The notes beneath the pieces are model-generated. The model ran no database searches and was not told the origin of the DNA. It was given only the letters and a program-made list of their open reading frames with translations. A stretch of 47,031 nucleotides of DNA from Micavibrio sp. UBA7657 (GTDB lineage: Bacteria; Pseudomonadota; Alphaproteobacteria; Micavibrionales; Micavibrionaceae): contig DLHX01000015.1 in NCBI GenBank assembly GCA_002483465.1, forward strand, positions 1 to 47,031, written 5' to 3'. Of the stretch, positions 40,962 to 47,031 are shown in pieces; the stretch's first letter is position 1, and each line of letters starts with the position of its first letter. The translations under genes were made by a program, and so were the position numbers.

Positions 40962-41356
40962 TGAAGAAATTCTTTCTCGGCTTTTTAATGCTCGTGATGC
41001 TCACACCTGGATTGGTGTGCGGGCCGTTCATGGGTATGGGAAAAGCCGAGGCGGCGCAATCCATGCAAGGCATGGAAAATTGCGAAGGCATGGACAGCCA
41101 AAAGAAAGCTTCCGAGGGTGATCACGTTTTTTTCAAGGACTGTTCCAAAACGGATCTTTACAGTGCTGATCAATCCAGCCTGCAAAAGCCAGGCATTGAC
41201 GCTAAAGTATTTTTTGTAGCTTGGGCCGATGCGACTCCGACTTACGTTTTTAATCCTGCTGATGTTCATTCCATTCGCGGCCCGCCGCCGAGTTGGCCTG
41301 ATATTTCTCAAACACAACCTTCCATTCTTCTGACCACGCAGCGCATCCGCGAATAA
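40961..41356 (+). CDS. Secreted Met/Cys-containing protein preceding cusBA
   Basis: The 131-residue product has a signal peptide (MKKFFLGFLMLVMLTPGLV, cleavage near AEA-AQ). The mature start is rich in Met with one Cys (SMQGMENCEGMDSQKK), followed by FFKDCSKTD, and the end reads SIRGPPPSWP ... LTTQRIRE. Met-rich periplasmic segments often bind Cu(I) or Ag(I). A GAGGG site lies close to the ATG. It lies 53 bp before cusB in the same direction. The family name is not known to me. Confidence 0.7.
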   Translation: MKKFFLGFLMLVMLTPGLVCGPFMGMGKAEAAQSMQGMENCEGMDSQKKASEGDHVFFKDCSKTDLYSADQSSLQKPGIDAKVFFVAWADATPTYVFNPADVHSIRGPPPSWPDISQTQPSILLTTQRIRE

Positions 41357-41409
41357 ATCTGCCTTTTTCTGTTTTTGGATTTAACCAAACTGAAAAAAGG
41401 AGATTTATC

Positions 41410-42591
41410 ATGCGTGCTTTTATTATTGTTTTGCTGTTGCTGACTTTTGCCGCGCCTACTATGGCTGCGGAGAAAAGTGAACGCAACGTCCTGTACTGGT
41501 ACGATCCGATGGTGCCAGGCCAGAAATTCGACAAGCCGGGAAAATCGCCATACATGGATATGGATCTGGTTCCTTTCTATAAAGAGGAAGCTGGCGGCGG
41601 AAATAATATTATTTCGATTGATGCTTCCTATCAGCAGGCGCTCGGCGTCAAGACCGAGCCCGCGCAAAGGCGGGAATTCGGCAAAACCATTCATGCTTTC
41701 GGTTATGTAGAGCCAAGCACCCGTAGCGAATACGTGGTTGCTGTGCGAAAGAACGGCTGGATTACCGATCTCAAGGCCAGTGCCGTAGGCGATACCGTCA
41801 AAAAAGGTGATTTATTATTCACGCTTTACAGCCCTGATCTGATCGTAGTGCAGGTGGATTATCTGGCCAGTCTTAAAGGAAAAATCATCGGCGATGCAAG
41901 CCAGCGCCTGCGCTTGTACGGTATGGATGAGAAAGCCATTGCAGAACTGAAACAGAAAGGCCGATTTCTGGAGCAGACGCCTTTTTACGCGCCTGCCGAT
42001 GGCACGGTGACGGCGCTGAATGTTCGCAAAGGCTCTTTTGTCGATATGGAGGATAATGGTGAAACGATCATGACCTTGCAGGATTTGTCGCAGGTCTGGG
42101 TTAACGCTCATGTGCCGATAAGAGATTTGCAGTTTCTAAGCGCAGGCACGCCGGCAACGATCACGGTAACAGGCACAGGTGAAACCTATAAAGCCAGCGT
42201 CGATTTCATCTATCCCGAGACCGATCTTCAGGATCGCAAGGGCATGGCGCGGCTGGTTCTGGATAACCCGGAAGGCAGGTTGAAACCCAACATGCCTGTC
42301 GATGTCATGTTCGCGGGGAATGTTGAGCCGCGTCTGGCCGTGTCGGAAGAAGCCGTGCTTTATGATCAGATGGGCGCGCATATCATCACGGTAGTTGGGG
42401 AAGGTCACTTTCAGCCAGTCATGGTGGAAACGGGAATCACATCGGAAGGCCTGACGGAAATCACTTCGGGTCTATCGGAAGAGCAAACCGTCGTTACATC
42501 AGGGCAGTTCATGATCGATGCCGAAAGCAATCTGCGTGGCGGCATAGAAAATATGACAGGTATGAATATGGAGCCCGGCCATGATCAATGA
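41410..42591 (+). CDS. cusB: Copper/silver efflux RND periplasmic adaptor CusB
   Basis: The 393-residue membrane-fusion protein has a signal peptide (1-19), an N-terminal heavy-metal-binding segment YWYDPMVPGQKFDKPGKSPYMDMDL (Met-rich, about 30-55), a barrel-sandwich region (VVAVRKNGWITDLKASAVGDTVKKGDLL), a short hairpin and a beta-barrel. It links CusA to an outer-membrane channel; no cusC is seen, unless the downstream porin or another locus serves. AAGGAG precedes the ATG, and the end overlaps cusA by 11 bp. The C-terminus is Met-rich (NMTGMNMEPGHDQ). Confidence 0.94.
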   Translation: MRAFIIVLLLLTFAAPTMAAEKSERNVLYWYDPMVPGQKFDKPGKSPYMDMDLVPFYKEEAGGGNNIISIDASYQQALGVKTEPAQRREFGKTIHAFGYVEPSTRSEYVVAVRKNGWITDLKASAVGDTVKKGDLLFTLYSPDLIVVQVDYLASLKGKIIGDASQRLRLYGMDEKAIAELKQKGRFLEQTPFYAPADGTVTALNVRKGSFVDMEDNGETIMTLQDLSQVWVNAHVPIRDLQFLSAGTPATITVTGTGETYKASVDFIYPETDLQDRKGMARLVLDNPEGRLKPNMPVDVMFAGNVEPRLAVSEEAVLYDQMGAHIITVVGEGHFQPVMVETGITSEGLTEITSGLSEEQTVVTSGQFMIDAESNLRGGIENMTGMNMEPGHDQ

Positions 42592-45500
42592 CAACCTGCA
42601 CGATCCGCATCGTTCCTTTGTCTCGAAGATCATCGATTGGTCGGCGGGAAATAAATTCTTCGTGCTGCTGGGCGCGGCGGTTCTTCTTGTCGCCGGGATT
42701 ATCGCCGTTCACAAAACGCCGCTGGATGCCATTCCCGACCTGACTGATACGCAGGTGATTATCCGTACGGAATGGCCGGGGCAATCGCCGCAGATCATCG
42801 AGGACCAGGTCACCTATCCGCTATCCACCCGCATGCTGAGCCTGCCGAAAACCAAGGCGGTGCGGGCGTTCTCCATGTTCGGGGACAGCTTTATCTATGT
42901 CGTCTTTCAGGATGGCGTGGACATGTACTGGGCGCGAAGCCGCGTTCTTGAAGCTTTGTCGCAAGTCGCTTCGCAACTGCCGCAGGGCATACAGCCGAGG
43001 CTGGGGCCGGATGCCACGGGCGTGGGTTGGGTATTTCAATATGCGCTTTACGATAAGTCGAGGAAACATGATTTGCAGCAACTGCGGTCCTTGCAGGACT
43101 GGTTTGTGCGCTATGAACTGGCCATCGTTGACGGCGTGGCGGAAGTGGCCTCGGTCGGCGGGTTCGTCAAGGAATACCAGGTTCTGGTCAAGCCGCATGT
43201 GTTGCATGCCTACGGCATACCTTTAACTCGCGTCATTGAAGCCGTACGTGGAGCCAACAAGGAAACCGGGGGCCGGACGCTTGAAATGGCGGGAACGGAA
43301 TACCTGATCCGGTCTTTCGGCTATATCAAAAGCGTTGATGACCTGAAACAGGTGGTTCTGACTGAAAGCAAGGGCGTTCCTGTCACGATTGAAGATGTTG
43401 CCAGTGTTATCGAAGGTCCGGCGCTGCGCACGGGGCTGACGGAACTCAATGGTGAAGGCGAGGCTGTGGGCGGGATCGTCGTCATGCGCCCCGGCGCGAA
43501 TGCCCTGACAGTAATTGACCAGGTTAAAGAGCGTTTAGAAACGATCCGGCAGGGCTTGCCGGAAGGCGTGGAACTGAAAATAGTCTATGATCGTAGCACC
43601 CTGATTGAAGGCTCGGTCAAATATCTTAAGCACAAGCTTCTGGAAGAAAGCCTTGTGGTCGCGCTGGTGACATTCATCTTCCTGCTGCATGTTCGCAGTG
43701 CCTTCGTCGCCATCATCACCCTGCCACTGGGCATTTTAGGCGCTTTTATCATTATGCAGGCACAGGGGATCACGGCCAACATCATGTCGCTGGGCGGCAT
43801 TGCGATTGCCATCGGTGCGATGGTGGATGCCTCCATTGTCATGGTGGAGAATGCTCATCGCAGGCTTGCCGACCTTGGACCAGACGCAGACCGGAAAAAA
43901 GCCGTTCTTGATGCCTGTAAGGATGTCGGGCCAGGACTGTTCTTTTCGCTGCTGATCATCACGGTGTCGTTCCTGCCTGTATTCGCCCTGACCGGACAAT
44001 CGTACCGCCTGTTTGCGCCATTGGCCTATACGAAAACCTACGCGATGGCTGCGGCCTCGGTATTGTCCGTCACTATCGTTCCGGTTTTGATGCTCTGGCT
44101 GGTGCGGGGAAAAATAAAGCGCGAGGATGAGAACATTATCAATCGCTTTTTCATCGGGCTTTACAGGCCTGTCCTCAATGCCGCGCTGAAATTCCGCAAG
44201 GCAACCGTGTTGCTGGCATTCGCGCTTTTACTGAGCACGGCCATTCCGATAAGCCGCGTGGGATCGGAGTTCATGCCGCCGCTTTATGAAGGCAGCCTGC
44301 TTTACATGCCGATAACCGTTCCCGGCGCGTCCATCACCACCATGCGGGAAATCCTGCAGGTCACAAACCGCCAGCTTAAAACCATACCGGAGGTCGAATG
44401 GGCCTTCGCCAAGGCGGGACGCTCGAATTCCGCGACAGACCCGGCTCCACTCAATATGACCGAAACCTGGGTGCAGTTGAAACCGCGCGACCAATGGCGA
44501 CGCGGCATGACGCCGGACAAGTTGATCGCTGAAATGGACAAGCGGGTCAATCTGCCCGGCCTGCGCAACATCTGGGGCTACCCGGTCAAAATCCGGATCG
44601 ATATGCTTACCACTGGAATTCGTACGCCTGTGGGAATCAAAATCTCCGGCCCTGATCTGAAAGGCATAGAGCAAATCGCCCGGCAGGCGGAAAATATTGC
44701 CCGTTCAGTCAAAGGAACGCGCAGCGCCATCGCCGACCGTGTGCAGGGTGGAAAATATATAGAGATCGTTCCAGACCGCCAGGAAATCGCCCGCTACGGC
44801 ATCGCTTTGAAAACGGTACAGGAGATTATTCAGACTGCGCTTGGCGGCATGATGCTGGATGAAGCCATCGAAGGGCGCGAACGTTATCCGATTATGGTGC
44901 GCTATGACAGGCCGTACCGGGCGCATAAGGATGATCTGGACAACATCCTGATTCCTGCGCCATCGGGCGCGGATATTCCTTTAGGCGATTTGGCAACGAT
45001 CCGCATCGCCGAAGGGCCGTATATGATCACCTCGGAAGACGCAAGGTTGAACGGCTGGATTTTCGTGGACATAACGGGACGCGATATTGGATCCTACGTT
45101 GAAGACCTGCAAAATAAACTAAAAACCTTGTCCTTGCCGCCCGGATATTCTTTCAGAATTTCCGGGCAGTTTGAGCAGATGCAGGAAGCGCGTGAACGCC
45201 TGAGCATCGCCATTCCCGCCACGCTGTTGATTATTCTGACGCTTCTTTACCTGCATTTCGGGCGATGGGACCGGACATTGCTGATCATGCTGGCCGTTCC
45301 TTTTGGAATCGTCGGTGGATTCTGGAGCGTGTGGTTTGCCGGGTACAATATGTCCGTGGCGGTCGCGGTGGGCTTTATCGCGCTGGCGGGCATCGCCGTG
45401 GAAACCGCCATCATCATGCTAATCTATATCGACCACCAGATGCGCGAACACCCGCCTGCGAATGATACGGACTTTCTTGAAAACATCCGGCACGGCGCGA

Positions 45501-45712
45501 TCCAGCGCGTCCGCCCCAAGCTGATGACCGTTTCCGTGATCGTGATGGGCCTGATCCCGATATTCCTGACCGAAGGACCGGGATCGGACGTCATGCGCCG
45601 GATTGCCCTGCCGATGGTTGGCGGGATGGTTTCGACGACCATTCTGACGTTGATCCTGATCCCGGTTTTATATGTTGTATTGATGCAATGGAAACTCAAA
45701 CTTCAGGACTGA
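42581..45712 (+). CDS. cusA: Copper/silver efflux RND pump CusA
   Basis: The 1043-residue heavy-metal RND transporter has 12 membrane helices and two large periplasmic loops. The three metal-binding methionines of E. coli CusA have counterparts in LLYMPITVP, PLNMTETWVQ and IDMLTTGI. The proton-relay Asp is in helix 4 (GAMVDASIVMVENAHRR). It exports Cu(I)/Ag(I) from the periplasm and membrane. All motifs look intact. Confidence 0.96.
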   Translation: MINDNLHDPHRSFVSKIIDWSAGNKFFVLLGAAVLLVAGIIAVHKTPLDAIPDLTDTQVIIRTEWPGQSPQIIEDQVTYPLSTRMLSLPKTKAVRAFSMFGDSFIYVVFQDGVDMYWARSRVLEALSQVASQLPQGIQPRLGPDATGVGWVFQYALYDKSRKHDLQQLRSLQDWFVRYELAIVDGVAEVASVGGFVKEYQVLVKPHVLHAYGIPLTRVIEAVRGANKETGGRTLEMAGTEYLIRSFGYIKSVDDLKQVVLTESKGVPVTIEDVASVIEGPALRTGLTELNGEGEAVGGIVVMRPGANALTVIDQVKERLETIRQGLPEGVELKIVYDRSTLIEGSVKYLKHKLLEESLVVALVTFIFLLHVRSAFVAIITLPLGILGAFIIMQAQGITANIMSLGGIAIAIGAMVDASIVMVENAHRRLADLGPDADRKKAVLDACKDVGPGLFFSLLIITVSFLPVFALTGQSYRLFAPLAYTKTYAMAAASVLSVTIVPVLMLWLVRGKIKREDENIINRFFIGLYRPVLNAALKFRKATVLLAFALLLSTAIPISRVGSEFMPPLYEGSLLYMPITVPGASITTMREILQVTNRQLKTIPEVEWAFAKAGRSNSATDPAPLNMTETWVQLKPRDQWRRGMTPDKLIAEMDKRVNLPGLRNIWGYPVKIRIDMLTTGIRTPVGIKISGPDLKGIEQIARQAENIARSVKGTRSAIADRVQGGKYIEIVPDRQEIARYGIALKTVQEIIQTALGGMMLDEAIEGRERYPIMVRYDRPYRAHKDDLDNILIPAPSGADIPLGDLATIRIAEGPYMITSEDARLNGWIFVDITGRDIGSYVEDLQNKLKTLSLPPGYSFRISGQFEQMQEARERLSIAIPATLLIILTLLYLHFGRWDRTLLIMLAVPFGIVGGFWSVWFAGYNMSVAVAVGFIALAGIAVETAIIMLIYIDHQMREHPPANDTDFLENIRHGAIQRVRPKLMTVSVIVMGLIPIFLTEGPGSDVMRRIALPMVGGMVSTTILTLILIPVLYVVLMQWKLKLQD

Positions 45713-45716
45713 TGCA

Positions 45717-45866
45717 TTAGCCCAGCCACATGAAAATCAAGGGAATCCATATCAGGGATGTTGTCAGGGTACCCTTGATGGTTTGATAGGCAATCCATAT
45801 CCAGAAGACATTACCTCCTGCATTTCGTATATCTCTGAAGCGTAGTTTTTTAAGATATGCCGTCAT
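45717..45866 (-). CDS. 49-residue membrane protein coupled to the porin
   Basis: The ATG (45866-45864) directly abuts the porin stop (TAA-ATG). The peptide has a basic start (MTAYLKKLRFRDIRNAGG), then a Trp-rich hydrophobic stretch with a Gly/Thr kink (FWIWIAYQTIKG, then LIWIPLIFMWLG), so one or two membrane passes. There is no separate ribosome site; it would be translated by re-initiation. The gap after the first porin copy (before 4441) has no equivalent. Similar short W-rich ORFs beside RND pumps seem familiar, but I cannot name a family. Confidence 0.65.
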   Translation of the reverse strand: MTAYLKKLRFRDIRNAGGNVFWIWIAYQTIKGTLTTSLIWIPLIFMWLG

Positions 45867-47031
45867 TTAAAATTTTACGCCTATTTGAACCCATGCTTTT
45901 TGTGTATCTGTGAAGGGCGCATCATCCGCCTCGTAATCCGCATATTTAAAAAGAACATCCACGGCTTTGAAAGGCTGGCCCGCATCCGGAAGTTCAAATG
46001 ATTTTCCTACAGACAAATCCAGTTCAGAACCATAATCCGCACTTCTATCTCCACTGAAATCATGATAAACAGCGGTCAAAGTGGTGTCGTCAAGCCATTC
46101 GTTCAGACCGGATATCTTATAGGATACTTTACCATAGGCATCTTCCAGTCCTGTTGCCGGGGTTGTCAGGAATTTGTCAGCCCAGCCGTTGAAGGCATGA
46201 AGCGTAGCCAGCGGCGTCTGAAAAGCGTTGGTTCCATCGCCGCCTAGTGATTCAAAGCCCGCTTGCAATGTCAGACCGTGCCCCTTGATTCCGGGTGCCA
46301 GCAGATAGTAGTTCTCATCATAATTGGTCGGGTTGTTGCCGTGGTCATATTGTTTGGCACCTTCCGCTTCATAGAAGAAAGTCCATGCATCATTCAGCGG
46401 AACGTCGCCTGTCAGGCGCAAACCATAAGTCATGTTCGATGAAGCCGGGGCGATGTCGAAATCCAGCCAGTAGCCGTATCCCGCAACATTTAGCCACGGC
46501 GCAAAGGCATAAGCGGCATGGGCAAGATGCGTGTTGCCATCCCAGTCGCCCTGAGGATGTTCATGTCCGAAAACGCGGTTGACAGTCCGGACATAGGTAT
46601 AAGAAAGGGCAAGATTTTCGATACTCTTGTTTTCAATGGCGGCAGCATTGAAGGTTTGATCGTTCTGGCGCCAACCGACGCTTCCGATAAAACGCTGGTT
46701 ATCCAGATTGATCACTTGCCGACCTGCTTTGATGGTTGTTTGCGGCAATCCTGTCCAGGAAAGCCAGAACTGATTCAATTCTGCAGTTGCAGGATCGGCA
46801 ATGACTGGGAATTGTGTTTTACCGTTCTTGCCGTCATTATAATCTTCATCGCCCAATCTCCCGACCAAATCCGTTTCAAACAGTGCCTGGAAATCCATGT
46901 ATATGCCGGTTTTAAAGCCCAGCCGGGCCCGTATAGTTGATGCGGTAGCGTCTTCGGTAATAGGCGCAGGGCCATCCTGATCAACCGTTTCATAGCGGTA
47001 GCGTAGATCTGGTCAACCCCCATTCAGGAGT
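45867..47031 (-). CDS. Outer-membrane porin (alginate-export family), second copy, incomplete
   Basis: The frame 45867-47012 encodes all of the barrel from LRYRYETVDQDG to the C-terminal strand WVQIGVKF and is very similar to the broken copy at 4441-5700, including GKNGKTQFPVIADP where that copy has a stop. Going further upstream the frame meets TGA at 47013-47015, and the bases to the window end no longer resemble the porin N-terminus or signal peptide. Either a frameshift or an insertion lies at about 47005-47015, or the window edge is misassembled. It is placed after cusBA and facing it. Confidence 0.8.

Larger units (their letters stand above)
38533..47031. mobile_element. Element 2: related serine-recombinase element with copper efflux cargo (continues past window)
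   Basis: The left end repeats that of element 1 without length change from the 16-bp repeat to the recombinase start codon: terminator, dyad, recombinase, DUF2924. Cargo seen is a secreted Met/Cys protein, cusB, cusA, a 49-codon membrane protein and a porin. The right end is outside the window. Confidence 0.65.

Noticed and set aside
1..47031. CRISPR arrays, rRNA genes, further tRNAs
   Set aside because: I saw no regularly spaced repeats and no rRNA-like sequence; only tRNA-Trp was found.

Overview
The window looks like an alphaproteobacterial chromosome. The first 2 kb hold the C-terminal part of EF-Tu (tuf), a secreted protein, a small ORF and tRNA-Trp, close to the familiar tuf / tRNA-Trp / secE neighbourhood of that class. 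Genus and species cannot be read from the sequence.

Immediately after tRNA-Trp the chromosome is replaced by integrated DNA. A 16-bp direct repeat (CTGCCATTCAGTCCGG) overlaps the last six bases of the tRNA at 2033-2048 and recurs at 38533-38548. After each copy come, in the same order, a hairpin, a terminator, a large serine recombinase and a DUF2924 gene. The two left ends stay in register at exactly 36,500 bp from the repeat to the recombinase start codon. I read this as two related serine-recombinase elements in tandem: element 1 (2033 to about 38532, complete) and element 2 (38533 onward, leaving the window).

Element 1 is a self-contained package for life without oxygen on nitrate. It carries narK1-narK2-narGHJI with a PpiC-type isomerase, hemN and nnrS, and genes for every step from GTP to bis-MGD cofactor (moaA with a Moco-riboswitch leader, a moaC-moaB fusion, moaD, moaE, mobA, moeA, moeB-rhodanese). 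It also has class III ribonucleotide reductase (nrdD, nrdG), flavohaemoglobin hmp, a UbiM-like hydroxylase, an outer-membrane porin and two Crp/Fnr regulators. FNR-type boxes (TTGAT-N4-ATCAA or one mismatch) lie in front of the porin, nrdD, ubiM/moeA, narK, moaA and a small Cys peptide, several about 22 bp from a -10-like hexamer. No nitrite reductase is visible, so the package would reduce nitrate to nitrite, with Hmp and NnrS for NO stress. Its right part (34.6-38 kb) is a different cargo: an XRE regulator, a PD-(D/E)XK-like protein, a DUF5681 protein and a ParB-methyltransferase.

Element 2 carries a small secreted Met/Cys protein, the copper/silver efflux pair cusB-cusA, a 49-codon membrane protein and a second copy of the porin.

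Several genes are broken by single changes: porin copy 1 (CAA to TAA), nrdG (-1), the methyltransferase (-1), and porin copy 2 near the window edge. The two -1 shifts lie in short homopolymers, so sequencing error must be excluded before calling decay.
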